Source of the DNA: Anaerolineaceae bacterium UBA5838
GTDB taxonomy: Bacteria > Chloroflexota > Anaerolineae > Anaerolineales > Anaerolineaceae
Assembly: GCA_002432795.1 (NCBI GenBank)
Contig: DJGU01000024.1
Coordinates: 916-23,918, forward strand
DNA: 23,003 nucleotides
Direction: 5' to 3'
Part shown: positions 1 through 8,217 of the stretch, one piece after another
How the letters are laid out: every line of letters begins with the position of its first letter
Position numbering within the stretch: position 1 is the stretch's first letter
Program-made: the position numbers and the translations under genes
Notes under the pieces: model-generated
What the model was told of the DNA's origin: nothing
Seen by the model: only the letters and a program-made list of their open reading frames with translations
Database searches by the model: none

Positions 1-23
1 AAGGATCTTACCCCTCTACCATC

Positions 24-50
24 AGGATTCTTCGCTACTGCTCAGAATGA
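24..50. repeat. Fragment resembling a dispersed GTCATTCTGAG-type repeat
   Basis: Read on the minus strand this stretch begins GTCATTCTGAGC and ends GAAGAATCC. That is the general form of short intergenic palindromic repeats scattered in many bacterial genomes. Only one arm is present. It is followed by an 11-base direct repeat ACAAACGGCGC at 50-60 and 69-79. No gene is visible in 1-245. The assignment rests on resemblance only, since copy number cannot be seen in one window. Confidence 0.3.
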
Positions 51-194
51 CAAACGGCGCGCTGAATCACAAACGGCGCAGCCTGAAGATCGCAATCATC
101 AATCTGCATTAATAGAACCGATTCGAGGTATGGCTGGGGGAGCCAACCGAAAGTTCAGCCATTCTGATCGAGTAAAGTGTCTCTCTTCCAAGGC

Positions 195-229
195 AAAAAA
201 GCTAGCTTTCGAAAAAGACTGGCTTTTTT
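195..229 (-). terminator. Intrinsic terminator of the leftward pucR-to-CoA-transferase operon
   Basis: Bases 195-205 pair with 219-229 to give an 11-bp stem with one G-U pair and a 13-base loop. Runs of six A and six T form the base of the stem, so it can act in either direction. It lies 17 bases beyond the stop codon of the CoA-transferase gene that ends at 246, which is where the operon should end. Confidence 0.6.
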
Positions 230-245
230 CCTCACCTGTGTTATT

Positions 246-1427
246 TTAAATCACTTGCTTTTCCCGCAATTCAGCTACCTGGTCAGATGTTAGCCCCAAA
301 TACTGGCTGAGGAGCTTTTCGGTGTCCGCACCCAGCACTGGGGCTGCCATGCGGATCTCGCCCGGCGTCCGGCTGAGTTTGATCGGGATGCCGGGTATGC
401 GCGTGGTGCCGGCTGTGGGATGTTCCACTTCGAGGATCATCTCCCTGGCAACCACCTGTTCATTCTTTACCACCTTATCCACCGTGTTGATCGGTCCACA
501 GGGAATACCAGCTTCATCAAACATAAACTGCCACTCTTCTGCAGTTTTGGTCATGAACCTATCAGCCAAAATCGGACGTAAAGCCTGGTAATTCTCATTC
601 CGCAGCGGGTTGGTAATAAAACGCGGATCGCTGGCAATGCCTAGCCCCATCAGATCGCATAAAGTTACCCACAAGCGGTCATTCCCCGCCGCCACCATGA
701 TCGGAGCAGTCAGTGTGTCAAAGGGTTCAAAGGGGACGATCGATGGATGGCGATTGCCAATCGGGCGGGGTATTTCACCGGTGAATTCATAGCGTGAGAT
801 GGCATTCTCGAGGATGGCGACCTGGCAATCAAGCATAGCCACGTCCACAAACTGCCCCTTGCCGGAGTTTTCGCGTTCATGCAGCGCGGACAGGATGCCA
901 ATCGCGCAGAAAAGCCCGGCGAAAATGTCGCCAACGGAAGTGCCCACCCGGGTTGGCTTGCCATCCGCCTGACCAGTGATGCTCATGATGCCGCCCATGG
1001 CTTGAACCACGGCGTCATAAGCCGGACGCTGGCTGTAGGGTCCGGTTTGACCGTAGCCCGTGGACGAGGCATAAACCAGACGCGGGTTGATTTCCTTCAG
1101 GACATCGTAACCCAAGCCCAACTTCTCCATCGTGCCCGGCCGAAAGTTTTCAACCAAAACATCCACTTTCTCAACCAGACGCTTGAGGATCTCTTTTCCT
1201 TCAGGAGCTTTCAAGTTGAGGGTGAGGCTCTCTTTATTGCGATTGAGGCTCATAAAATAAGCGCTTTCGCCATTCTTATAGGGACCATAAGCCCTTGAAT
1301 CATCCCCTTTCCCGGGTTGTTCAATTTTGATGATTTCCGCGCCGAGATCTGCAAGCACCATCGTTGCGTAAGGTCCCGCTAAAACCCGTGTCAGATCCAA
1401 CACTTTTATGTCAGATAATGCGCCCAT
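246..1427 (-). CDS. Class III CoA-transferase (CaiB/BaiF family)
   Basis: A 393-residue protein of the usual length for family III CoA-transferases, which move CoA between carboxylic acids through an aspartyl-CoA thioester. The N-terminal VLDLTRVLAGPYATMVLADL stretch, the VENFRPGTMEKLG motif (about 93-104) and the TSVGDIFAGL segment are typical; D167 is the likely catalytic aspartate. In formyl-CoA:oxalate transferases the equivalent of L16 is glutamine and a tryptophan follows the TR motif; here these are Leu and Ala/Tyr, so an oxalate role is not supported by the active site. It is the last gene of the leftward operon, 84 bases after the cyclase gene, with GGAGG before its ATG. It probably activates the acid left after the upstream steps. 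The donor and acceptor acids are unknown. Confidence 0.9.
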   Translation of the reverse strand: MGALSDIKVLDLTRVLAGPYATMVLADLGAEIIKIEQPGKGDDSRAYGPYKNGESAYFMSLNRNKESLTLNLKAPEGKEILKRLVEKVDVLVENFRPGTMEKLGLGYDVLKEINPRLVYASSTGYGQTGPYSQRPAYDAVVQAMGGIMSITGQADGKPTRVGTSVGDIFAGLFCAIGILSALHERENSGKGQFVDVAMLDCQVAILENAISRYEFTGEIPRPIGNRHPSIVPFEPFDTLTAPIMVAAGNDRLWVTLCDLMGLGIASDPRFITNPLRNENYQALRPILADRFMTKTAEEWQFMFDEAGIPCGPINTVDKVVKNEQVVAREMILEVEHPTAGTTRIPGIPIKLSRTPGEIRMAAPVLGADTEKLLSQYLGLTSDQVAELREKQVI

Positions 1428-1462
1428 TTCTATTCCTCCAATCGACTCTCATCGTGCAAGTG

Positions 1463-1494
1463 TTCAGAATCCCTTATCAGCAAGGGATTCTGAA
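1463..1494 (-). promoter_or_regulatory. Intercistronic stem-loop between cyclase and CoA-transferase genes
   Basis: Bases 1463-1475 pair perfectly with 1482-1494 (13 bp) around a 6-base loop. No T-run follows on the minus strand, so it is not a standard terminator. It may stabilise or attenuate the mRNA and set a lower level of the distal CoA-transferase. The arms contain GGGATTCTGA, so it could also be a small repeat-derived palindrome. Confidence 0.5.
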
Positions 1495-1511
1495 ACTCAA
1501 ATCTTTATGAG

Positions 1512-2309
1512 CTATTCTACTTCGTCAATAGCGATGCAGCGGCAGAAAGCGCTTTCGCCATACTGGAACTTCCAGGGCAAAGTGCCCAGGATGAGGCGCT
1601 TATTCAGCACCTTGTCGATCTCACCGCCAATGTTCTCCACATGGATAATTTCCCAAGGTTTTGGGAAGACTTTGATGTGCATCGCCTGATAAGTATCTGG
1701 CCAAGGATAAATCTCGTTTAAACCCTTGCCATAGCGTTGTTTCATATAGGCATCACAAGCCTGAGCCTCACTTGGCTCCCAATCACGGATCTTGGTGTTC
1801 ATGGGGTGGTCAGCTGAGCCGCAGTCCACGGCAATATGCTTGATTTTCATGTCCTTGATCCAATCAATGAAGTCCATTGAAGGACCGGGATGGCGCAGCA
1901 TGTAGCGGCGTTCGTCAGCTTCGGGCTGATCAAAGCCATAGCGATGATAGCCGGTGTTGATGTAGAGAATATCTCCGATTTTCACCTCAACACGGTCCAT
2001 GATGTCCTGAGGGGTGTAGATCGACCAGTCCTCAGCGATATCAGACAGGTCTACGACCACGCCGGGACCCATCAGTTTATCCATCTCGAGCGAGGCAATG
2101 TCGCGCCCGGAGGTATCAAAATGCAGTGGACCATCCAGGTGGGTACCCACATGGTTTGAGGTTGTGATGAGCATGCCGTTTGCCCCATTTGGGCTAAGGC
2201 GTTTGAAGAATTTTACTTGCAGCGGCTCGTAGGTCGGCCAGGGTGGTGTGAGGTGACTTGTGTTCTGTGATAAATCGTAAACCTTAATTTTGTCCCAATT
2301 TTTAATCAT
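1512..2309 (-). CDS. Cyclase-family metal-dependent hydrolase (kynurenine formamidase/isatin hydrolase-like)
   Basis: A 265-residue protein with the family signature HVGTHLDGPLHF at residues 53-64. Its histidines and aspartate bind the divalent metal (Zn or Mn) in kynurenine formamidase and isatin hydrolase. A second conserved block, VDCGSADHP, lies in the C-terminal half. Members hydrolyse N-formyl amides or open cyclic amides; in this operon, opening of a lactam or imide ring made by the Mo hydroxylase is a reasonable inference. Its ATG is preceded by GGAGG, and it begins 15 bases after the DUF1116 gene. No signal peptide is visible, so it is probably cytoplasmic. The family is clear but the substrate is not. 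Confidence 0.85.
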   Translation of the reverse strand: MIKNWDKIKVYDLSQNTSHLTPPWPTYEPLQVKFFKRLSPNGANGMLITTSNHVGTHLDGPLHFDTSGRDIASLEMDKLMGPGVVVDLSDIAEDWSIYTPQDIMDRVEVKIGDILYINTGYHRYGFDQPEADERRYMLRHPGPSMDFIDWIKDMKIKHIAVDCGSADHPMNTKIRDWEPSEAQACDAYMKQRYGKGLNEIYPWPDTYQAMHIKVFPKPWEIIHVENIGGEIDKVLNKRLILGTLPWKFQYGESAFCRCIAIDEVE

Positions 2310-2324
2310 TGTTCCTCCAATAGA

Positions 2325-3590
2325 TTAGTCCTCCAGAAGACCTTCGTCTTCAAGGAGGTTTACAAACGCTTCTAAAGCCTGTTCAAAGCATGCCATCGGT
2401 GGGCGCACGATGCCCGCGCCTACCTGACCCACGCCGGGGTCTTTATGAGCAATGCCAGTGTTAATGATAGGCAGCACCTGAGTTTCAATGACCTTGCGGA
2501 TGTCGATGCCGGTTGGCGAGCCTCTGAAGTTCAGGGGAGGCAGTTTATAAGCCTTGCTTTCTTCAGTGGTGATCTCATACATGCTGGTGGTATAGCGCAC
2601 CGCGTCTTTGGGCGTGCCGCCAACGAATTGCACAATCGCCGGCGCGGTTGCCATCGAAAAACCGCCAAGGCCGAGTGTTTCCGTGATGCAGGAATCGCCG
2701 ACATCCGGGTTGGCATCTTCCTTTGTAAAGCCCGGGAAGAACAAGCCATCGATAATCTCGGCTGGAGCAGTAAACCAGCGGTTGCCTAGCCCACCCACAC
2801 GAATTCCGAATTCGGTGCCGTTGCGCGCCATGGTGTAGACGATGGTTGAGTGCTTCACTTTCCCGACAGGTTCCAAAGTGGCTTTGGCGGCCGGCATGGA
2901 AAGATTCAAGAAAGTGTGGTCGTTGCTGTTCAGGAATTCCAAAACAGCAATTTTATCTTCATTGCTGAATGAGGTTTTCAGGATGCTGGGAGCAATCTCC
3001 CGGATCAGCAATGAGGTTGCCGCCTTGTTTCGGTTGTGAGCCTCGTCGCCCATCTGTACTGCCTGCGCGATCATGGTTTTCAGGTCAATGGGACCGTGAA
3101 TTTCAATGGTTTCCTTCAGCACAGGATAGAGCACACTCTCCATCCACTGCAGGTGCTTGATCACTTCCGGTCCGTAAGCGCCCATGCGCAGCACCTTGCC
3201 AAGACCTTCATTTAAGGTGCAGTAGGCCCGGTTGCCGTAAGCCGTGTTTTCCAGGATCCAAACTGGCATCCTTGGGGTCACAATGCCTGCCATCGGACCT
3301 ACCGCGTCGTGGTGGTGGCAGGGCTCAAATCTGAGTTTTCCTGAGGCTGCGTATTCAGCTGCCTCCTCAGGGGTCGAGGCCAGACCCTCATAAATCAGGC
3401 CAGCCATCACGCCGCCCCTCAGCGGACCAGACATCTTCTCCCATGTGATCGGGGGACCCGCATGGAGAAACAGGTCTTTTTCCATGCCTGGAATGACTTC
3501 TCCCGCCACACCTAAGCCGATCAGTGTCGGCTGTCCATTCTGGATAATTTCCAGGGCTTCCTTATTTGCTTTTTCGATAATATCTATCAA
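2325..3590 (-). CDS. DUF1116 protein, YlbE/AllG-like subunit of an oxamate carbamoyltransferase-type complex
   Basis: A 421-residue protein, close to the length of E. coli YlbE (AllG). Family knowledge: allF, allG and allH (formerly fdrA, ylbE, ylbF) were reported to encode the oxamate carbamoyltransferase of E. coli, which makes oxamate and carbamoyl phosphate from oxalurate. Recognisable blocks include PGMEKDLFLHAGPPITWE near residue 35, the CHHHDAVGPMAGI histidine cluster near 91-103, and a late NTGIAHKDPGVGQVGAGIV block. The reading frame starts at TTG (3590-3588), with AAGGAG placed properly upstream; no ATG lies near that site. It sits between the small FdrA-type gene and the cyclase gene. 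Activity on oxalurate rather than another carbamoylated compound is not shown. Confidence 0.85.
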   Translation of the reverse strand: MIDIIEKANKEALEIIQNGQPTLIGLGVAGEVIPGMEKDLFLHAGPPITWEKMSGPLRGGVMAGLIYEGLASTPEEAAEYAASGKLRFEPCHHHDAVGPMAGIVTPRMPVWILENTAYGNRAYCTLNEGLGKVLRMGAYGPEVIKHLQWMESVLYPVLKETIEIHGPIDLKTMIAQAVQMGDEAHNRNKAATSLLIREIAPSILKTSFSNEDKIAVLEFLNSNDHTFLNLSMPAAKATLEPVGKVKHSTIVYTMARNGTEFGIRVGGLGNRWFTAPAEIIDGLFFPGFTKEDANPDVGDSCITETLGLGGFSMATAPAIVQFVGGTPKDAVRYTTSMYEITTEESKAYKLPPLNFRGSPTGIDIRKVIETQVLPIINTGIAHKDPGVGQVGAGIVRPPMACFEQALEAFVNLLEDEGLLED

Positions 3591-3608
3591 TGTCTCGCTC
3601 CTTTCGAA

Positions 3609-3791
3609 TTACGATTGTTTGACCTTGTTGATCTTACTCAGCAGGTTGAGCATGTTCTTCTTGCCGCCTGCTTTTGGCTTCCAATTTACCTGCACGGTTG
3701 CGACTCCCTGGCTCTTTAAGTCGCTATAGAAAGACTTCAAGCCAAGATTGACAACTTTGAGTTCCTGCTTAAAGAGGTCGTTAACGGACAT
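3609..3791 (-). CDS. Small FdrA-domain protein (60 residues)
   Basis: A 60-residue protein with a VVNLGLKSF segment, a QVNWKPKAGG segment and a Lys-rich tail. I recall very similar short proteins named 'fdrA domain protein' beside fdrA in Firmicutes, and related segments in FdrA/YlbE-type proteins, so it looks like a detached module of the complex. Its ATG lies inside the end of fdrA (11-base overlap, different frame) and is preceded by AGGAG at good spacing, so it is real and translationally coupled. It is followed by the DUF1116 gene after 18 bases. A structural or interface subunit role is inferred. Confidence 0.75.
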   Translation of the reverse strand: MSVNDLFKQELKVVNLGLKSFYSDLKSQGVATVQVNWKPKAGGKKNMLNLLSKINKVKQS

Positions 3792-5358
3792 CCCCTGCTC
3801 CTTTCTTGATGCGCTGCATTACTTTATCAGTCAGGCGGACTGCCTGTGCGTTGGAAGGCAGAACAATGATGCCTGCGGCTTCAAGGGTTGTGATCGATTT
3901 GTTCAAGTCCTGCCTGTCCAACTCGGTGCCGCAAACTGACGCAATCACGACCACATCCCTGTCCTGGTTCGATAAGCGCTGGCGAATTTCACGCACAGAG
4001 TCAGCCACTGCCCCTGCAGGGTCTTTGTAGGAGCCAAAACCGAGCACCACGTCCACCAAAATCACAGCGGTTTTCTCATCCACGTGGGACTCGAAAAATT
4101 CTGTCCGGGTCTGGGGATCGATCATTGGGTGCGGTCTGCCGCGGGTGAACTCATCCTCCCCAAGATCCAGGCAAATGTGACCCCGCCCTTCGGGAAGATT
4201 CTCGATTGCCATCTCTGGTGAGAGGGGGATGTTGGAGTAAATGTCGTAATGATCCCCTAGGAGCTTCATGGCTTCATCTGCCAGCGTGCCGCCGGTGAAG
4301 AGCGCGCGCAATTCTGTTTGGTCGTCCTTCAACTTTGCGGCTTCTTTTTCAACAATCTGCTCGATCTGTTCTTCGGGCAGCGAGAAGCCAGTAAAGTCTT
4401 CATACTCCTGCCCGCGGAGCACCTTGACAGCTTTCTGAGCAGCATCTTCGAGGCTGATGCAGGGGATTGCCCCTGCGGCCTCAATGGCTGCTCTATCTCC
4501 CCCAATGAAGTCGATCACCACGGGTTTGGGGCTGCTTTTTGCGATCTGGTAAATCTTTTCTGCCACAGATGGATCCGGCGGTTTGGAGATCAGAACGATC
4601 AATTCAGTCTCAGGATCGGCAATCAGGGACTCAAAACCCTGGATCATCATCAGCCCACCAATCTGTGCTTTGAGGTCGCGCCCGCCAGTGCCGATGACCT
4701 GCGAAAGTCCTTCACCAAGCTTGTGAATCTGGACTGTGACTTCCTGCGTTCCGGTGCCCGAGGCGCCAACCACGCCGATCTTCCCCCGCCTGACTGCGTT
4801 GGCAAAACAAAGCGGCACGCCGTTGATGATTGCCGTTCCACAGTCCGGGCCCATCATGAGCAGTCCTTTTTCGACCGCTTTCTGCTTGAGGCGCAGTTCA
4901 TCCTCAACCGGCACATTATCAGAAAAGAGCATGACGTGCAGTCCCGCATCCAGCGCGTCTTCAACCTCCGCCGCCGCGTATTGACCCGGCACCGACACCA
5001 GCACCATATTAGCCCCGGGCAAAGCCTGGATAGCGGAGCTTAATGAGGGTGGCTGGTAGTCTTCATCGCTATCAGACTCCGCGCTTTTGTTAAGATACTC
5101 ATTGAAGGCGTCTTCGACTGCCTTCATCGAAATCTGTGCTTCATCGATTTTGGCTGCAATGAACAGGTCATTAGGAGTTAATGTGTCAAACTCGCCGGTC
5201 GCCAGCCCAAGATCCCTGGCCAGGTCCAGGTTTAATTCGGTGCCCATCCCCACCAACACATCCTCAACACCTGCTAATTCCTGCAACTGACGCGAAAGCA
5301 GCATCAGCGTGACTGAGTCGTAATAGGCATTCTTCTTAATACTTGTATGTATGGTCAT
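3781..5358 (-). CDS. fdrA: FdrA (AllF-like), succinyl-CoA synthetase alpha-like subunit of a carbamoyltransferase-type complex
   Basis: A 525-residue protein of the FdrA family, which has a CoA-ligase-like Rossmann fold. Visible blocks are MGPDCGTA (169-176), GVVGASGTGTQE (195-206) and IGTGGRDL (222-229), all like those of succinyl-CoA synthetase alpha. The N-terminal YYDSVTLMLLS segment is typical of FdrA. The E. coli homologue, AllF, acts with AllG and AllH in oxamate/carbamoyl phosphate chemistry. Its ATG overlaps the stop of the DUF2877 gene as ATGA, so the two are coupled. It seems to end shorter than E. coli FdrA as I remember it, and the next gene encodes a short FdrA-type segment, suggesting the C-terminal part is split off. 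The substrate is inferred only from family and context. Confidence 0.9.
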   Translation of the reverse strand: MTIHTSIKKNAYYDSVTLMLLSRQLQELAGVEDVLVGMGTELNLDLARDLGLATGEFDTLTPNDLFIAAKIDEAQISMKAVEDAFNEYLNKSAESDSDEDYQPPSLSSAIQALPGANMVLVSVPGQYAAAEVEDALDAGLHVMLFSDNVPVEDELRLKQKAVEKGLLMMGPDCGTAIINGVPLCFANAVRRGKIGVVGASGTGTQEVTVQIHKLGEGLSQVIGTGGRDLKAQIGGLMMIQGFESLIADPETELIVLISKPPDPSVAEKIYQIAKSSPKPVVIDFIGGDRAAIEAAGAIPCISLEDAAQKAVKVLRGQEYEDFTGFSLPEEQIEQIVEKEAAKLKDDQTELRALFTGGTLADEAMKLLGDHYDIYSNIPLSPEMAIENLPEGRGHICLDLGEDEFTRGRPHPMIDPQTRTEFFESHVDEKTAVILVDVVLGFGSYKDPAGAVADSVREIRQRLSNQDRDVVVIASVCGTELDRQDLNKSITTLEAAGIIVLPSNAQAVRLTDKVMQRIKKGAGDVR

Positions 5359-6350
5359 AGTGTTGGCACAGGTTGCAGTCGCTTGTACTCAACCCATGTC
5401 TTATCTCCTTCCTTTGATATTTCAGTGATCGCAATTTGATACCACTTCAAGGCGCAGACCAAGCCAAGCAAAAAATCTCCACCTGAGCTTGCTCCATGGC
5501 GCAACACCTTTTCGGCCAGGAGGATCAGGTCCTTATCACTTTTGAAGAAGCAAGCCTGAAGAAGTTGTTGCTGATCAAGACTGACTCTCCCTTCCGCGGC
5601 ATGCCTGAGCATATTGGCACTGATCAAAGTGGTGCGCTTGTTTGCCTTGCTGGCGATGATATCATTGAACTCCCGGATCCAAGGGAAACGACCAGGGTTT
5701 AACTCATTCGTGATTCTAAGAACAACCATATAGGCCGCCAGGAAATCATCGCAAGCCGGCGTGGATCCCATTCCAAACCCAATTAAGCGATCCGCCAAAT
5801 GCAAGGCAGGCTTCCAATCGGATGAGTTGATGGCTTGCATGAAGGCTTCGAGATCATCAGCAATATGTCGGCTATAAAGATTGTCGTTTGCAGGTTTACT
5901 ACTCATCAATTGGCGCGTCAGACGCGGCAGGAGAGGCAGCAGTCCCTGAACGGGTTGCTTCGCAAGCCACCTCATCAAGCTGAATCTGGTTTGGGAAACA
6001 GTTTCTGCTGGAAGAGCATCCAGGATCAGTATTGACCGGGTTTCCCAAACTTCCGCGTTCCGCAGGTTTACTGTGAAGAACCCATTTATTGCTGCAAACC
6101 GGTCAATATCCAGAACAATTTCGTCGCCCGCTTTCAGAAATTCCGCAAAGCTTGTGCCGCAATCCACCCTCAGCCCCATCGGCGTGATGTCATCCTGGTT
6201 CGTGAGCGTGATCAATGCCTCCTCCAAAACCAATAAATTCACAGCATGGGGAAAGACGGAGTGAACACGTGCTACAAAGCTTGGGTGATTCTCAAGGAAT
6301 TCGAGCAGGTCATCAGCAGCAGTTATCGCGTTCATCTCTTTATTCGACAT
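5355..6350 (-). CDS. DUF2877 protein, YlbF/AllH-like subunit
   Basis: Taken from the ATG at 6350 it has 331 residues and matches DUF2877 proteins such as E. coli YlbF (AllH), the third component reported for oxamate carbamoyltransferase. Recognisable features are the early HSVFPHAVNLLV and MGLRVDCG segments, the LIGFGMGSTPACDDFLAAY block in the middle (about 183-206), and the C-terminal LRHGASSGGDFLLG block. The start is uncertain: an in-frame TTG at 6359 would overlap pucR, and neither start has a clear ribosome-binding site. The ATG at 6350 lies one base after the pucR stop, so coupling to pucR translation is likely. The downstream gene, fdrA, overlaps it by 4 bases. Confidence 0.85.
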   Translation of the reverse strand: MSNKEMNAITAADDLLEFLENHPSFVARVHSVFPHAVNLLVLEEALITLTNQDDITPMGLRVDCGTSFAEFLKAGDEIVLDIDRFAAINGFFTVNLRNAEVWETRSILILDALPAETVSQTRFSLMRWLAKQPVQGLLPLLPRLTRQLMSSKPANDNLYSRHIADDLEAFMQAINSSDWKPALHLADRLIGFGMGSTPACDDFLAAYMVVLRITNELNPGRFPWIREFNDIIASKANKRTTLISANMLRHAAEGRVSLDQQQLLQACFFKSDKDLILLAEKVLRHGASSGGDFLLGLVCALKWYQIAITEISKEGDKTWVEYKRLQPVPTL

Positions 6351-6351
6351 T

Positions 6352-8034
6352 TCAACCAATTAGATCACGGATCTTAAGCGCAAATTGAATGGAAAAGGCT
6401 GTCTCCGGATCTTTCAAGTCAATCTTTAGGGTATCACGAATCCGATTGATCCGATAAACAACCGTGTTGTAGTGGGTAAATTGCATTTCGGAGATCTTGC
6501 GCAGATTGCCGCCGTGTTCAAAATAAGCCCGGACGGTTTCCAGTAATTTCCCGTCATGTTCCGCATCGTATTTCAAAATGGGCTGAAGCACCTGATCGGC
6601 ATGACTCAACAAGTCTGTCCGGATTTCAGGCGCGCCAAACAAGCGCGCGATTCCCATTTCTTCATAGAAGCCGTAATGAGCTCTGTTTTCCGTCTTGCTG
6701 CTTTGCAGGATGCGCACAGCCTGCTGCGCCTCATGCAGGCTGTCGCTGAGCTTATCATAACCAGGATATGCCCGCCCCACACCAACAAAACAATGCTCAT
6801 CAACCTTCAGTTCCCTTGCCGCCTCAAGCAGCGCGTAGACAAATTGCCTGGTTTGCGCGGCGCGAGTTTCTGCGATGAGGTTTGGCTCGAACTCAAGCAA
6901 AAAGTAAATTTCATTGGGTTTGGTAACCCAGATGTAACGGAATGATGCCTTTTGTTGGATATAACTGAGGATTCCCGTCAGGATCAAGCTCGTCTCCTGG
7001 ATCCTGCGCTTACGGGAAGATATCGAGAGTTCGTTGTCTTGATAATCCAGCCTTAAGATCAGGCATTGGTGGTGTGCATCCGGATTGAAACCGTAATACT
7101 CAGCATCCAGAATTGCTCCGGCTTGCGATTCAGGCTTATTGCTCAGCAGTTGCTCAAAAAATTTTGTCCGGTGGACATTCTCCCGCTGCGTGACAGTCAG
7201 CTTGGTTACAATATGCAGTGCGATCAGGGAGGTGGCAGATTGAATTACAAACAGGTCGCCCGGATTGATTTGGCTGTTTGTGTCCCAAAGATAGATGTGT
7301 CCGTAGAGGTTCTCTTCGAAGAAGATCGGTATGCTGAAGCGTTTGACTTTTTCGCCATCAATCTGGTCAAAATTTGTGCGGATATCCAGCAAGCCTGGTT
7401 CAGCCAGGATGCTCATGTTGTTTAACGTTGCAGGAATCACCCGCTTGAGTATGGTTTCCCACGCCTTATCCTCTGCATGGAACACAAAGCTCTTGTGCAC
7501 CTGGTCGGAGATCAGGGTAGGGGAATGAAACACCTGGCTTACAAGTTTGGCAAATTCCTCCATATCCCCCCGGCGGAGCATGATATCCCTGATCTGGTTA
7601 TTAAATGCGTTGATCTTTTCAAGTAAGAGGGTCTGCTCACCGATGATGTAGGTGAAAACCTCTTTCATCAAATCCCCATAAGACACATCCGGTGGGATTT
7701 CGATGATCGGAAATGCCAGCCGATTGGCCGTTTCAATCACACTTTCCGGCAATTCATTGATGTAGCGTTTCATTTTGATGCCCATACCGCACACACCCTT
7801 CTCTGAAAATTTGGGCAGGAGGGTGTTGAAGGTTTCAATGTTGTTGGAAAGTGAGTAAGCTGTTGTTAGTAAAAGTTCCCCCGGTCTGACCCAATCAACA
7901 ATATCTGGCACCTCCATAACGTTGACTGAGGTAATTACATTGTCCATCCCTGTTTCGCCAGCTATTACTTTTGCGCCAGCCAGCAAATCCACATTGAGGA
8001 TGTCACGTAAACGAACCTTTAGTGCTTTTAGCAT
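6352..8034 (-). CDS. PucR-family transcriptional regulator
   Basis: A 560-residue regulator when started at the ATG at 8034 (MLKALKVRLRDIL...), which aligns with the usual PucR start. An ATG 69 bases upstream would add an atypical leader. The N-terminal PucR sensor domain (about 5-125) includes VPDIVDWVRPGELLLTT, the middle is a CdaR/GGDEF-like region, and the last 60 residues form the PucR-type helix-turn-helix with FEHGGNLRKISEMQFTHYNT. Family members respond to purine-breakdown metabolites or to related signals. It is the first gene of the operon it probably controls and is divergent from the amidase gene. An inverted repeat overlaps its putative promoter. Its effector is unknown. Confidence 0.92.
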   Translation of the reverse strand: MLKALKVRLRDILNVDLLAGAKVIAGETGMDNVITSVNVMEVPDIVDWVRPGELLLTTAYSLSNNIETFNTLLPKFSEKGVCGMGIKMKRYINELPESVIETANRLAFPIIEIPPDVSYGDLMKEVFTYIIGEQTLLLEKINAFNNQIRDIMLRRGDMEEFAKLVSQVFHSPTLISDQVHKSFVFHAEDKAWETILKRVIPATLNNMSILAEPGLLDIRTNFDQIDGEKVKRFSIPIFFEENLYGHIYLWDTNSQINPGDLFVIQSATSLIALHIVTKLTVTQRENVHRTKFFEQLLSNKPESQAGAILDAEYYGFNPDAHHQCLILRLDYQDNELSISSRKRRIQETSLILTGILSYIQQKASFRYIWVTKPNEIYFLLEFEPNLIAETRAAQTRQFVYALLEAARELKVDEHCFVGVGRAYPGYDKLSDSLHEAQQAVRILQSSKTENRAHYGFYEEMGIARLFGAPEIRTDLLSHADQVLQPILKYDAEHDGKLLETVRAYFEHGGNLRKISEMQFTHYNTVVYRINRIRDTLKIDLKDPETAFSIQFALKIRDLIG

Positions 8035-8085
8035 ATTTCGCTTCTCATCCTGATAAATATTGTACCCAAAAAACCTGATAGTTTC

Positions 8086-8116
8086 ATTGTAATAACAATA
8101 CAATTAGCAAGGTCAA
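8086..8116 (-). promoter_or_regulatory. Putative pucR promoter overlapped by an ATTGT/ACAAT inverted repeat
   Basis: On the minus strand TTGACC (8116-8111), a 16-base spacer and TATTAC (8094-8089) make a plausible sigma-70-type promoter. An inverted repeat ATTGT-AATA-ACAAT at 8086-8099, followed by another ACAAT at 8100-8104, covers the -10 region. This placement suits autoregulation by PucR or another repressor. A similar half-site pair lies upstream of the Mo hydroxylase operon at 9645-9662. Confidence 0.45.
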
Positions 8117-8205
8117 TTCGGGCCATTCTATGTTAATTTATCACAACATCAGTAGTTAAACAGGCAAATGAAGCAATTTCTGGCAATCAATCAAACAGTT
8201 CAGGA

Positions 8206-8211
8206 TACAAT
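8206..8211 (+). promoter_or_regulatory. Putative -10 element (TACAAT) directly before the amidase start
   Basis: TACAAT ends only six bases before the amidase ATG at 8218, so transcription would begin at or next to the start codon. No good -35 hexamer is visible. There is no clear Shine-Dalgarno at normal spacing; AGGA at 8202-8205 is weak and 12 bases away. A leaderless transcript is possible. Confidence 0.3.
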
Positions 8212-8217
8212 AGTGAT

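Noticed and set aside
246..1427. Formyl-CoA:oxalate CoA-transferase converting oxamate-derived oxalate
   Set aside because: This would be attractive with AllFGH and an amidase, but the Gln and Trp of characterised oxalate enzymes are replaced and no oxalyl-CoA decarboxylase is nearby.
4318..5043. Plus-strand 241-codon frame opposite fdrA
   Set aside because: It is a shadow of fdrA, with no start signal or recognisable domain; the fdrA strand has clear family motifs.
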